A DNA stretch of 64,000 nt from Eonycteris spelaea (lineage: Eukaryota; Chordata; Mammalia; Chiroptera; Pteropodidae), in contig PUFA01000007.1 in assembly GCA_003508835.1 (NCBI GenBank), positions 14,345,001 through 14,409,000 on the forward strand. Reading direction: 5' to 3'. The translations under genes and the position numbers were made by a program. Under the pieces are notes generated by a model that worked only from the letters and a program-made list of their open reading frames with translations, was not told the DNA's origin and did not search any database. Numbering within the stretch: position 1 is the first letter of the stretch; each line of letters begins with the position of its first letter. Below are positions 23,901-38,400 of this stretch, piece by piece.

Positions 23901-26900
23901 AGATATACTAAGTAAAATATATTAATTTCACTTTATTTTTGTGGCTACTAGAAAACTTAGAATTACATATATGGCTTGCATTTGTCGCTTACATTACATT
24001 TCTTTGGATTGTGCTAATCTAAGTCATTACAATGCAATAACAACAATAATAATAGAAGGTGACATTTGTAGAGCGCTTAACTGTGTGCCACATACTATGC
24101 TAATACCTTTACAAACACTATTTCAATTAAGCCTCATTTTAACCCTGTTTGTTATCCGCATTTTATAGAAGGGGAGAAGGTTTGAGAAAGTCAGTGATTT
24201 GCCTGAGGTTAATCAACTAGTTACTGACAGACCCCAAATGTGAAACCTGTACTCAGGTTTTTGACACAAACATATATGTTTGACTCAAAAAATTGTACTC
24301 AACCAGAATCTGTCATACTATTTCCAGTTATATCTCAGGGCATTTTCTTTATTTTTATAAGGATAGTTAATATTGCATACTTCTGTATTCGGTGTGTAGA
24401 AGTTCAAAATAGAAATCTCTAGGTAATAAAGTAGACATCCCAGAAGGAAATCTCTTCTACAGAGCCTTGGCCCTGAGTGAACACTGGCATAGTTGAGCCC
24501 TGTGATGAAGCAGCAAGTCAGCCTGTACTAATTGCATTTAATTTTCATTCCAGTAGTTCTTTCAGGTGACTGGGCAATGTATGTCCCAACCCTCTTTGTT
24601 GATAGAGAAGAGGGTGAGGGGAAATGCCGTTTTCCTTAGTTGTTTAGTTCTATTGGCTGAGAACAAGAAAAATTGTTTTCTGTTTCATTGTCCTATGAAA
24701 TGCTGTTTGTGTTCAGGAAAGCAACAAAATGCTGTCTAATGACCCCTGACTTTTCTTTTTTCTAGAGCAAAGACTCAGGCGGATTAAAGGCGGCTATGAT
24801 AGAGTTGGTGGAGAGGTTAAAGTTCAAGAGCTCAGACCCTAAAGTAAGTATTTTGGAATTTCGAGGGTATTGGTACTCCAAGTATGGGTATCCCTCACTT
24901 TTTGAAAGTTCAGTTTACATCACTTCACTTTTACAAAAGACCTGCCTTAGTACCTGTTTTCACTAACTGAAAGAAATCTGAAGATTTTCACTTTTATGAA
25001 GTAAAAATAGCCTTCAGCCTTTGTTTTACAGCAAGTTGTTATAGAGGCAGCACACACCCCTAGCAGCAAGAGTGGCCCTGCCAAGCTCCTTCCCCAAGAA
25101 CTACACTCAGCATCAAGTCACCATAGCTTTGAGCTGTGTCTGTGAGCATGCACTTTATCTCTATTTTGTGTATCCATTAGCAAGGTGTGTCCTAAGGTAG
25201 CAGAAAAGCGTAAGAGAACTTCTAAAGGTGTTACACTTAGCATAAAACTGGACATAATTAAACATATTTGGTATGATTTGATAGGTTATTTTTTGGATCT
25301 GGAACACTCAGAAATTTTTCTGTATAAATTAATGGTAATTGTTTCTTCACTTTACACCATTTCAGCTTGTGAAAGTTTTCATAAAATAGGGAAACCTGTA
25401 TTTCATTCTCCGTGAGCTCAGTTCGAGGGATGTTAATGACCATCTATGTGAACACTGCATCAAGATCTAATTAAGCCTGCTCATCAAAAGCAGTGTTCTA
25501 ATATGCCTAGAGATAAGTCATCTATTTTTTCTTTTCTGTATTTTATGACTTACAACACATAATCATTAATTGTTTTCCCTGAACTGCAGACAAGTGCATT
25601 TTTAATCTTCCTTTACTGAGCCTTTGAGAACACTGTCCCCTGTCTATTAAATTCAGCCAAAGGCATCTGAGATACTGATCAGCTTAGTGCTGGGGACTGG
25701 AACAGGCTCCAGACCCATCCAGTGGATGTTCAGCACTCGTATCTTATCTCTTTGCCATTTCCAGGAGCCAGCTTCTACTGCAGGTGCTTTTGTCCTCACG
25801 GCCTGGAGTCTGGTCTGGGGAATGGTTTAAGCTTCTCAGCTTTCTTTGCAAGGTGCTGGGGGCTGTAGGATTGATATTCTAGGAGATGCCACACAGGGTG
25901 GGAGTGGACTAGGAACTGAACATGCTAGAGAGATTATGACTAACCCAGCCTCTCTTCTCTTACCCAGAGACTTACCTGTGGTACCACCTGGAAGTGGTGT
26001 CAGCTGGCTCTGCCTGAGAGTCAAAGCGTCTCACAATTAAATTGGAAAAAGAGCATGATTATTTGACTTTTTTATATCTCCTTTTTTTCTCCTTTCATTT
26101 AAAGTTCCTTGAAAGGGGAATAAGACTAGCATTTCTTGAGCATCTCCTGAGAGCCAGGCACTGTGCTAGGAGCCTTACATACTTAAAAAATTGTGGTAAA
26201 ATATACATAATAAAAACCATTTTTAAGTGCACAGTTCAGTGGCATTAAGTATATTCATGTTGTTGTGTAACCATCACAAGCATCCATCTCCAGAACTTAT
26301 TCATTATCCCAACCGAAATTCTGTACCTATTACACACTTAATTCCTGTTCCTACTCTTGCACAGTTATGATGATTACTTCAGCAACTGTATAAAGTAGCT
26401 TATTATTTATATTATTTATATTATTGATAAGGACATTGAGACTCAGAGAGGTAGGGCCATATGTCCCAAATCTAGTATAATTTAGTCTGGGATTCAAACC
26501 CTGACTCCAGTGCCTGTGCTTTATCTTTTATATCATGCTGTAGACCAGCCCTAAGTCTCATCTTCCTACCATATAATCACATTTTGCCTCTGTTTTCTTA
26601 TCTGAAATGCTGTGTGAGGCAGAGCCACAGACAATGACAGGCTCTTCAAAAGGTGGCTGCAGCACCAATCTACAAAATAATTTTCTCCTCATAAAGCATT
26701 GAAAGTATTGGGGGCTCAAGTACTATTTCTTCTGTGGTAGCTAGGTTTCCAGAGGTAGAGGTTATCTTGATAGACAGAAGAAAACTGGGGTGACCTTTAT
26801 CAATTTTCTTAGCTCAACGTAGAAAGATCCCTGATACAAGTTGTTTTCCTTTAGTGAGGATGAACCAAGTAATTACTAAAGATCACCGAAAGCTTTTTTT

Positions 26901-27306
26901 AACCAAGTTTCTGTGGTTTCTGAGACAACAGCTATGCTGAAGGAGACAACTGTATTTTGTTTCTGCCACACCCACATGCTCATAGGCAGTGAAAAATGAG
27001 TGGCTTCTGTGCATGATTATAATACAGGTCAAGTGCTCTGGGATCCTTTATGAACGCTTGGAGTACTTCTGATGGGAAATTTGCCAAGGTGAAAGAATTG
27101 AGTGGTCCCATGAGAGCAACTTGTGGAAACTTCAGGATTTCCCATGATGCATCATAAACTAAACAATATTTTTTGGGACCTGACTTGATCTTGGAAATAT
27201 GTAGATATACTCACCTCTTTTTTATCTTTTCTTTATCCTGTCCTAGATTATTTCCCACCAGTCGATTTTATTTTCAGGCCTCTTTCTACTCTGTCATATG
27301 CATCTG

Positions 27307-27361
<55 letters not shown>

Positions 27362-30300
27362 ATCTGTCTAATCTATCTAATCTAATCTATCTGGAGCCAG
27401 CTTGAATAAAGACCACCATAATTATAGAATGACTACCAGATCACAAAGTGAGGGGTGGTTAAAAATGGACACTTAAATACATCATTTCTGCAACAAAGAA
27501 AAATTTCCCAGAAATAACTTGGTGTCTGCCAAGAAAATCCTTAAGTTTTGAATCTGTTCTGTTTTCTGTTGGAACCCCACCATCCTTTTTTAAAATTGGC
27601 CATATTTGAGAAAGGCAGAATCTCTCAAGGTTTGTGACCTGTCATTTCTGGTAGAGCAGCTTTACGTAGAAACACTGATGGAATCATGGAGCACAGAGCC
27701 CTGTCTCTACCTCACTTCCTCCAAATCTCCTAAAGCATCACAAGGCTTGATTAGTCCAGATACCAAGTCTCCTGGGACTGAGTTAATTTTTACCTTGAAG
27801 TTTGCCAGAGAAGAGTGGAAGAAGCCTAGATGAACCATTTTTTTAAATTAAAAAAATAATATATATTTATAGATTAAAAAATACAGATATCCATAAAGAA
27901 AAGGTAAAATGAATTTCCCCCTAGTTAACCACTATTAACAATTCTAGACATTTCCATGTGGAAATACATCACTAAGATCTTTTACACAAATTATATCTAT
28001 GGTTTTATTACACAGAATATCTTAGATATTTTTGGGGTGTCTATAATATAGACTTAATTCTTCTTAATGAGATGCTTCACTTTGTCCAAAATATTTTTTA
28101 GATACCCTCTTTGCTTTCAGACCAGTGGTTCTTAAACTTTAGTGTATGTGAAAATCACCTGGAGGACTTGTTAAACTACAGTGTTGTGCCCACCCCCAGA
28201 CTTTCTGATTTAGTGTGTCTGGAGAGGCTAGAGACTGTGCTGGGCCTTGGCTATTTTCCTTCTCTCTAATTTTGATTTGTTTCATTCTTTTTAGCAAATA
28301 GCCCTTGTAAATGAGTCCAACTGATTTCAACTTTGAAAAAAATGACATACATAATAATCTAGACTTAGAAAACAAATAAATTGAGATGAGGTAGCAAAGG
28401 AATAGGGGAGGGGAAAAGGAGGTAGACTGAGCAGTCACCTCAGGCTGCCTAAGAGGACAGGATTCCTTTAAACCGTCATGTCCAACAGAGAAATAGCAAA
28501 GCCAAAAAGAAGGAAAGGGGTCCTGGTCAGGATTTAAGAGGACTCCAGGGCCCATGCCATGGTCCAGGCATGGGCTGAGTTCCAAAACCAGAGCACTAGC
28601 CAGAGACATCAAATCCCAGCCAGTAGGATTGAGCCTGAGGATAGGAATCAGAGCCAGTGATGGTTGGTATTTAAGGACCAGATGAAGTTGTGTGCATACA
28701 TGTTGCTATGGTGAGCCTTGTTTTAAAGGGTGCATACCTGCAGAAATCTAGAACTTTGTTTAAAAGATCAAGTGTTTACACGGTCCAGGTTGCAGACATT
28801 TTTTTCAGCCAAACTTTTTGGAAACATCTATTGCACAAAGCAGGATTTTTGTCTGTAGATTTCTTATATTTATGCTAGACTTTAGGAAATTAAAAGAGAT
28901 GGTTACTCTGCGTGTGCGTGTGTGTGTGTGTACCTCGATTTTTAGGAAATTTAAGTATTATGAGTTGTTTACAGTTTCCTTTGTGGTGACGAGGCAGTTG
29001 TCTTTCAAAGTTTACTCAGAGGAAAATGAAGCTGGGAAAACCCATCAATTCCCTTCTCTTTTTTTCCTTTGCCCTGTCTCTCAGAAAGCCTTGGACTAAA
29101 AGCATAACAGAAGCTCATTCAAATAATCTCCTAGCTTCTCTTTTTTAAAAAAATTTTTTTTATAATTTAGGTTCAAGTATACAGTACATTGGTTAGACAT
29201 CTATATAGTTCATAAAATGATCCCCTAACTGCACCCTTCCTCGCCTGACCTCCTCCACCCATAGCCAACGTATTAATGCTTATGGCATTACCTACACCAT
29301 GCTCCCCATCCCTGTGACCATCCATTAGCTATTAATTTGTACTTCTTTAGCCCTTTACCCCATTCTCCTAGCCCCCCAACCCTCCTCCCCTCTGTCTGAA
29401 ACCAAATTGTCCACTATATTTGTGAGTCTGTTTTTGATTAGTTTGTTCTTTTTATTCTTAGATTCTGCATACAAATGAAATCATATAGTGTTTGTCTTTC
29501 TCTGTCTGACTTAAATACCTTCTAGGTCCATCAAAGCAATATCTTTTTCCATCCCCTTCCTTTTCATATGTAGGGGTCTTGTTTTCTTATCCTTTCAGCC
29601 ACTCTATCTTTTGGTGAGAACACTTAATTCTTTTCCATTTAAGATACTTATTGATAGGAATATAGTTATTACCATTCTTTATCCCTGTTTTTGATACGTT
29701 TTTAATTCTTAAAGAAGTCTCTCCAACATTTCCTGTAATACTGGCTTGGTGGTGATAAATCTTTTAGCTTATTTTTGTCTAGGAAGCTCTTTATCTGTCC
29801 TTCAACTCTAAATGATAGCTTTGCTGGATAAATTATTCTTGGTTGTATATCCTGGGTCTTCATCCTTTTGAATGTTTTTTGCCAAGCCATTCTGTCCTGC
29901 AGAGTTTCTTTTGAGAAATCAGCTGCCAGTCTTATGGGTTTTCCCTTATATGTAATTATTTGTTTTTCTCTTGCTGCTTTTAATGTTCTTTCTTTGTATT
30001 TAATCTTTGCATTTTACTTATGATGTGTCTTGGTGTGGGCCTTTTTGGATCCCTGATTTTTGGAATTCTCTGAGCTTCCTGGGGTTTTATGTCCATTTCC
30101 TTCACCAGGTTAGGGAAGTTTTCCATCATTATTTCTTCAAACAGCTGTTCAACATCTTGATTTTCTTCAGTTATGCCAATCAGAATATTTGGAGCCTTGA
30201 TAGTGTCCAATATCCTCCTTAAATTATTTTTATAGTCTTGGCATCATTTTTCTTGCCATTCTGATAGAGTGTCCTGATTGGTTTTCCTGTCCTCTAGGTA

Positions 30301-32399
30301 GGGCATTTGATCCTCTTCTTAATTTACTTTGTTTATTCCATTTAATAGACTCTCATTTCAGATAATGTGTTCTTCATTTCAGATTAGTTCCCTTTTATAA
30401 TTTCCACTTCATTTTTATGTTTTTTGTCTCTTTGTTGAAGTTATCACTGAATTTATCTACACTTCCCAAAAGTGCATTGAGCATCTTTATAACTAGTGTT
30501 TTGAATTCTGCATCCGTTAGATTACTTGACTCTATTATATCTGGATCTCTGTTTTTTTCTCTCATATGGTTTCTGCTTCTTTGTCTTCCCATTTTGGCTG
30601 CCTTCCCATGTCTGTTTCTATGTACTAAGCAAAACTCCTAAGTCTCCTGGTCTTATTAGTGTGGATTTGTGAAGTAGGGTCCAGTGGCACAGTCCTGAGA
30701 GGGGTTCAGCTGCAGGCCAACCTTAGCCCAAACCTCTACCCTTCCAGGACCACCTGTATCTCGAATTCATACTAATCTTATAAGAACTTATTTTTTAAAA
30801 AGTGTCTTAAAACTTGAGCCAAGTGGCTCATGTTATTCTGTCTGACTGAGTGGTATTAAACATGGAATGTGGTCATACTAATACTGCCAAAAGCGTGTCA
30901 AGTGTTTTTCTTCATTTTCTCCAGTTTCTAAAGGTGTTCTTGTGTGTAAACTGAAGGAATGACAACATAAAGTTAAATAGATCTGAGAATTGTTTTCTTT
31001 TCTTTTATTTAGTATATATATAACTTTTCATAGATAACATTACAATCCTTTTTAATAGCTGATATCATTAATGTGGAACAAAGCCCACTTCTTTACTCTG
31101 TTGGCGCTAATCACACTCTTATTAAAATGATATATTTTGTATGTACAAATAGTAATGGATATATGCAAAGCCTATATTGAATACTTGTTGTTAGTGTCCT
31201 TTTATTCATCAGATGCTGGTCCATGCCCTGCTCCAAGACAAAAGCATGTACTGAGGCAGTGTTGAGCCAGCCACAGAAGCAGAGAGTTGAGATGCCTCAG
31301 TTTTCAAGTTGATTCATTCAGAAGTGTCTCTTTGGTTAGAGCGTTAAAATTATTGACCTATTTCTACACTTTTTATAAATAAGTTGTAAGTAGTAATCTT
31401 GGAGGGCATGAATTGTGTTTATTTTATTTCTGAATCCGCAAGCCCTATTAGTATGGTACCTGGCATATGGTAATAGATGTGCGTTATCTATTACAACAAC
31501 CTTATGAAAAGAAATATTATTTGCCCTGTTTTATGTATGAGCAGTCCAGGACTTAAATGAACTAAGTTATTAGAAAGTGATGAGACCAGGACTTAATTTC
31601 ATCTTTGTCTTACTCCATGTTCTTCACCTTTACATAATAGTTGAACTCATAGATGAGTGTGTATACACACACACACACAGCTTGTCATCTCTAGCAATAT
31701 GATTCTTCACTGATTATTTTTTCTTCACACTCTTCTTTTACCTCCCTTTACTGGATCCTGCAGCCACAGCTCCCCACAATCCTAGAGTCCCAGGCCTGGA
31801 AAATGTGGAGTGATGGCAAAGGAACCATGACAGCCCAAGAGCATGTATCCCTGGCTAACTGAAGAACTCAGGCAGCTGCTTCAGTAATTTCTTCTTACTG
31901 ATGGAGGACACCAAATGGGAAAACTACCTGTGTTTTCTTGGGTCCTGTGTAGGCTCTGAGACATGGATCCGCCCAGAAGCAAATGGCCCCTTTTATCCTT
32001 CATAGTTGCTTGGACAGCAGAAAGGAAAAAACCAAGCTCTTTGTCCTCCTTCACCATCTTTATCAAACTATAACGACCTCCCTTTCCCTGCCCACCAGTT
32101 ATAAAAGTAATACATGTTCTCTGTAGAAAAATGTGGACAATACCGGCAAATATAAAGAAGAAAGAAAAGTTCAGCCATTCTCTTATTACCCACAGTGGCT
32201 TGTAAACTTTGAATACTTTTTTAAAAATGCAGATTCTTGAGCCCCGCCCGGAGCATCTACTTTGATAGTCTGAGATCTGCTTTTTAAGGGTGCAGCCTGG
32301 ATTATCCTGATGCATATGGCGAATACACCACACTTTGAGACACACCTATGAAAAAACTGGTTAATATTCTGGTGCTTTGCCATTTAGATAGAAAGTGTG

Positions 32400-32434
<35 letters not shown>

Positions 32435-35400
32435 ACACATGTACATATAGATAAGTATTGTGAGTATATGTATACACAACATACAGTTTGTATGCAACTT
32501 TTATCACCTAAAATTATTCCTTACAAATGCACACATTTTTATCATTTGAATCTACTTCCATTTTCGAACTCCACTTTAGAAAACTAAAATCCTGAAGGCC
32601 CACGTGCCATTATTGCCAAATGAAAATTTCACCTAATAAGGCATTTTCGTTTTCTTCCTAATAAGCAGGTTCTGGAAGGATTTTTGTTGGTTTGTTTTTG
32701 AGGCAGGTATGACAGGTTCTCCATCCCAGGCACAGTGGTAACTGAATTTATTGCAAAGTCAGATACACCGTTGTGCAGTCAGCCCCTAGATATCCATTTC
32801 ACAGCATCTGCCTTCCCACTGGTTGTCTCACATGATGTGACTGAATAAATATAGAGCTCAGTGACAAGTCTAAGGCCACCTGCTCCAATCCCCCCAGTTT
32901 ACAGATGAGGAGACTGAGAGTAAGGGTTCTTGCCTGAGGTCACCCAGGCACAGCTGGAGCAGGTTGATAGCTTTTCGGACTACAGCTCTGTAGTTTTCCC
33001 AGTAAAGAGAAGTGTTGTCCATTTGACAGGGATGTGGAAAAATTGGAACCTTCATACATTTCTAGTGGGAATGTAAAATGGCGCAGTCACTTTGGAAAAC
33101 AGTTTGGCGGTTCCTCAAACGTTTAAACAGAGTTGTCATGTGACCCGCAATTCCATTCTTGAGTATATATCTAACAGAAATGAAAACACATGTCCATATA
33201 AACACTGCACACTTATTCATACTATCCAGAATGTGAAGTGACCCAACTGATGAATGGAAAATAAAATGCAATATATTCATAAAGTGGGATATTTGGCAAT
33301 AAAAAGAAATGAATTACTGATACGTGCTGCAACAAGGATAACCCTCAAAAACATGCTAAGTAACCAGAGGCCAGTAACCAAATACCAAATAGTGCATGAT
33401 TCCATTTATATGGAATGTCCAGAATAGGCAAATTTATGGAGAAAGAAAGTAGATTTCATTGTTGCCTGGGGCCGAGGGAAATGGAGGAATGAGGTGGGGA
33501 TGATTGCTAATGGATATACAGTTTCTTTTTGGATTGATGAAACTATTCTAAAATTGATTGTGGTGATGATTGCACAACTCTGTGAATATACTAAAAAACA
33601 GTGAATTGTATACCTGAAATGGGTGAGTTGTATGATACATGAATTATATTTTTAAAAAATGGTTGAGAGAGGGGGAAGAAGGAAGAGAGAGAGAGAGAGA
33701 GAGAGAGATTACTGTCTGAATCAGTTTTTTGCAGCCCTTCACTTGAAGTATCAACTGTGAAATAGTCTTCTTTATTTCTAGTCAGGGATGAGGTCAGAAA
33801 CCTGATGATAGCCTCTGATGTTAGCGTCTGTCAGGGGGAGGCACTATTCCATTTATTAAAAGCTCAGGCTCTGGAATAAGACTGCACCAGGACAGGTTCC
33901 CTCTAGCATTGATAGCTATTGATTGGACAGATCCTGTACTTAACTTCTCCATTTCTGAGGTTTTTTTGCTTTTTTCAACTGCTAAATAGGGAATAAGAGC
34001 ACATCATTTGGTTGTTAGGAAAATTAAATGAGGTAATCTATTTAAAAGTGTTGAGTCCTACATCCTGTAAATGGTGGCTGCTGCCGGCTTCGTCCTAGTC
34101 CTGAGACCCACCACTGCTTCCAGCAGAAGGGCAAGAGTACATGGGGGTAAGCTTCTCTTCCCCTCCCTCCCCTGACTTCAGGAGACCTTCCAGCCCTTGT
34201 GGAGGAAAAATAAGCACCTGTTTATAACTAACTAGTTCCATACTTTTGATCAATTAACACTTCCCAGGATTAGTGACACTTATGGATTGCAGGTTTTAGA
34301 GGGCCACAGCTACCTTTTTGAGTGATAATAACATGAAAATAAATTGAGTTAAATCTCAGTAGTTGGGACCTCTTTGGTGTTGCTGCCTGGCTGGCTGGCT
34401 GAATCTGTGGCGTTTGCATGGCTTCCTTGCCTGCATTAGTTCAGTGCAGCTCTATTGCCAGTTTGAATCAAGGCAGATATGTCTGTCTTGGAAGTGTGCA
34501 GCTGTGTGTCCAATAGAAACAAGAAATCAATGGAAAGAAACAATTATGTTTATTGTTATGGAGCAAACTCTCTAGCAAAACTGCCTGGTTTCAAATTAAA
34601 GGAAAAAGAAATTAGAGAGTCACAAAAGAAATTAAATGTCACATTTAAGAGACATACTAGGAGATATATCCCCACGTTAAAGTAAACATCACTGGGATTC
34701 TTGTTCTCTTTTTACTTTCCCTACCCCCGCAGCTTTATCCTTTGGCTGTTCTCTTTCCGTTGGAGCCCACAGGTCCTCACTGAAGGGCTGTGGAAACCCA
34801 CTCTAGGCATTTTAAAACTAGGGTAGACATGGTTTCTGAGCTACCTGGTGGGCTGGAGCATTGCTGGAAAGCAAAGGGATTGAGCTTTACATGACTTAAT
34901 AAAATTAACACATTGTGATGTCCTCTCCCTGCTCCAGCTCCTCTGCACTGATAGGTGACTTGATAATTAACTGCCAAAGCTTGAAGAGCTGATTACCCAG
35001 CCAATGTGGAGAGAGGAGTGGAGCTGTCAGGACTCCCCGTAGCAGCCACGCTTCACGTTTCCAGTGCAGGATTGTATTTGACATTTAATTTGGAGCCTGG
35101 GTACCTAGATGTAAAACTTTACTGTGATAATAGTGATAAAAACCACCCAGACTTTTACTTAAAGGCCTACGTGTATCCTGTCCCCCTTTCTTCCCTTTTC
35201 CTGTTAGTTCAGCCATTCGTTCATAAGTTTGCTCAAGGAAAAAGGTGGTTTGGTTTTTTAAAATATCTTGAAGCTAAAACTATACAGTGCAACTCTCAGT
35301 CTACCTCTGGTTTATATGCAGATGCTTGTGTATAAAGTTCTCCTCCTTATTCACAGGGTTTTTTTGTTCCAAGACCCCTGTGGATACCAAAATTCAGAGG

Positions 35401-38400
35401 ATGCTCTAGTACCTTATATGAATAGTGTAATATTTGCATATAGTCTACACACATCCTCCAGTATACTTTAAATCATTTCTAGAGTATTCACCTAATGCAA
35501 TATAAAAGCTATGTAAAGAGTTGTTATAATGTACCTCATTTTATTATGGCTCACTATATTGTGCTTCATAGATGTTGCATTTTTTTATAAATTGAAGGCA
35601 AGACTTACCACCAGCAAAAAGATTGTATATTAGTTGCTTTATTGCAGTGGTCTGGAACCAAGGTATGCCTATATTCTTTAGGAAATAATGACAAGAAAAA
35701 AGTCTGTACATGTTCTGTACCAACTCAACCATCACAAGCCTAAACACATAGTACATATCAGCAGCAACATAACTTTTTTCCCCGAAATATTTTTAATCTG
35801 TGGTTGGCTGAATCCATGGATGCAGAACCCTAGATAGAGGACGACTGTAAACATAAAATTTGAGAATGATGCTATTTCCCTGATTGACTCTACATTTAGC
35901 CAAAGGGCAAAACCCATCAGGTCTTTGCAGCTGTGTGGCGAAAGAACTTCCATTCAACCCGGTGATCCAATTTTGACATCCCCATATTGAATGGGTTTTG
36001 TTTATTTCTGTAGCTGATGGAATATTCTATGATATCACCTAATCCCTAACTCATCCTGGTTAGACACAGTCCCCATTTTACAGATGAAGAAACAAAGACT
36101 TAAGAGATTTAATGACTTGTCCAGAGCCACAGAGCTAATGATGCCAATAAATTGCCTTTCTATGATCACTATGTAGAATTACTTGTAGTTATAGAAAGTT
36201 GTTAACTTTTTACCTATGGAAGATATGTTGGGGATAGAATACCAGTATAGAATTTGTTAAGACTTTCAGGGGAAAAACTTATTTTGAGTATGAGATGCTT
36301 TACTTTTATGGTAAAAGAGCACAGACATTGGAGTCAGATGATGTAAGTCTATATACTAGCACTTATTACCTGTATCACTTGATTTATATGAGCCTTTAGT
36401 TCATCTATAAAACAGGACTAATCATATTATATCTTTATTAGTAGGTACCCTGAAAACAGAAACTTTGTGGAGGAAATAAGAAATGGTGGATGATGATTGG
36501 TATTATGGTTTTGGGGGTCCTGAAAAATGTTTTAGCATCTGTAGTTAAACAAACCCTGTGGTTCTTAGGTGAGCAGATTGTTAACTGCTCAGGGAGGTCT
36601 AATAGAGTTTCAGTCTGCAAAAGAGAATACAGTAAGTCCTCAATTAACACCATCAGTAGGTTCTGCAATTTTAAGCAAAATGACATTTAACGAGACAAAT
36701 TTTACCATAGGCTATCTGATATAAACAAGAGTTAAGTTCCTTTGGCATCTCAACATTATAATGAAATAATGTTTGAAGACCTGCTATGTAATAGAGGCAA
36801 GTTGAGAGATTGAGGAGCTGACTGTACTGCAGACAGGTGTAGGTGCTGAGGAGCAGAATGTTTCCTAGCCTCCCTGTGCTCTCTACTTTGCTTCTGTATC
36901 ATTGGCATAGACTGTATTTGATCTTGTCAAACAGAAAAGACAGCCATTACTCCCTGACAGCCTGTGGCCATTTGCTGAAACTGAGACAAGGAGCCCGAGA
37001 TTGACATCCTTACTCTTTAGTGCTTAGGATTGTTGCAGGTTCTGGAGAGGATGCTGGGTATCTCAGGGACCCCATCTTCTACTTTAGGGAATTAGAATCT
37101 GTACACCCAAGTATGTAGTCTTTCTCTAAAAAAACTAATTAGGGGTTCTCTATCTGCGAGAGCTCAGTGGGTACCATATGAGAAGCACCCGATAACGTTC
37201 ATAGGTACTGTTCATGGATATTGTTGTCTGTATCAAAAGAACAGTTCTGGCTGATGTTCCTGTGTGCTCAGAGAGTACTACGTCCTTTGCACATATTTTG
37301 TATCAAGAATAGTATTATTACCCGTATTTTATGAATGAAGAAATTCCTACCTTCCTAAGCTTCAGAAACATCAAGTTGTCAGAGCCAGTACTAAAACCTT
37401 TCTCTACCACAGCAAACTCTATGAGCTTTATACCGTTTTGACTCTCTGTAGCAAAAAAGACTCAAAAAACATGAGACCTACACCTCAGCACCCTCTCCTG
37501 AGTATTCCTGGTGGGGAGCAGTTGTTGGGGTTTTATAGTTTTAATAGTTTACAAATAGCTGTGGCTTGCAGGGAAGGTGTTTAGGTAGAGAATGGAATGG
37601 AGGTGGGGTGGGGCCTGTTTTAAAATTAATCTTCAGCAAATAAAATAGCCTTTCTTTGTATATTAAAGTCTAAGAAGCTTAAAATAGTATAATTTCTGTT
37701 TAATTGTCCCTTGAAACTTTTGGTGCTGGTTTCCCCTCCCACCTCCTGCATGATAATTCCTGAGGTAGAAACTGTCCTAGTTTGTGCCCAGGTTAAGGTG
37801 AAAAGAAATCAAGAAAACAAGTGAAATCGCAGTTCTTAGACTTATTCTCATTTGTTACAGGTCCCAGGTATCTCGGAGATTCCCTCTTCTACTTTCATAT
37901 TTCTGTAGGAGGGGTCACTTAGGATTTTTTTCCTGTTCACTCAGGAAACAGTGTTGCTCAGAAGTTCGTGATTGCTTTCTTTATTGCCACCCTTAAGTCC
38001 GGCAAAGAGAGAAGCATCTTAAGAGCAAGTAGTAGTATTGATTCAGAGTGAGCCCAGCATCCCATCGAACTGTTCTCTGGTGTATCCAGTTCAGTGCCAT
38101 CACACTGGGTTACACATCAAGTTGTCATGACAATAGAGTCATAGCAACTGACAGCATGAACAAGCAGCCCTGGGAGGAGAGGTTGCTGGGCAATGATTCC
38201 ATAACCATAGTTGTTAGATCCCCATCTCTCTCACTAAGCGTTGCTTGTCCATCTGCTATGACCCCTCTCTCTCAGATGACTGAGGGCACACAGTGGCTGT
38301 CCACTTCACAGCTGATTAACATATTCAATTGAGTGTTTCTTAGGATCTTTCAAATACAAAGCCTCTAGGAAACATGATCCTGAGCCTTTGATATGTGTAT

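Larger units (their letters stand above)
9017..24765 (+). other. TRIM44: TRIM44 intron 1 (15.7 kb)
   Basis: Bounded by GTAAGT at 9017 and a pyrimidine-rich TTTTCTTTTTTCTAG acceptor ending at 24765. It holds the L1, L2 and MIR fragments, the microsatellite and the tandem duplication listed separately. Nothing was recognised in the longer remaining stretches, including about 9130-9680, 11910-14090, 18340-19620, 21080-23260 and 24265-24760. Confidence 0.9.

Noticed and set aside
27308..27393. Regular short repeats that could suggest an array
   Set aside because: Four-base tandem units without spacers are a microsatellite, not a CRISPR array, which is not expected in a mammal.
28139..28612. 157-codon minus-strand open frame
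   Set aside because: Overlaps a MER5A-type transposon fragment and shows no domain.
29980..30592. Protein-like minus-strand frames suggesting a gene
   Set aside because: The peptides match LINE-1 ORF1p and are part of a broken L1/HAL1-like copy.
31881..32345. 154-codon minus-strand open frame
   Set aside because: Starts in a MER5A-type fragment and has no similarity to a known protein.
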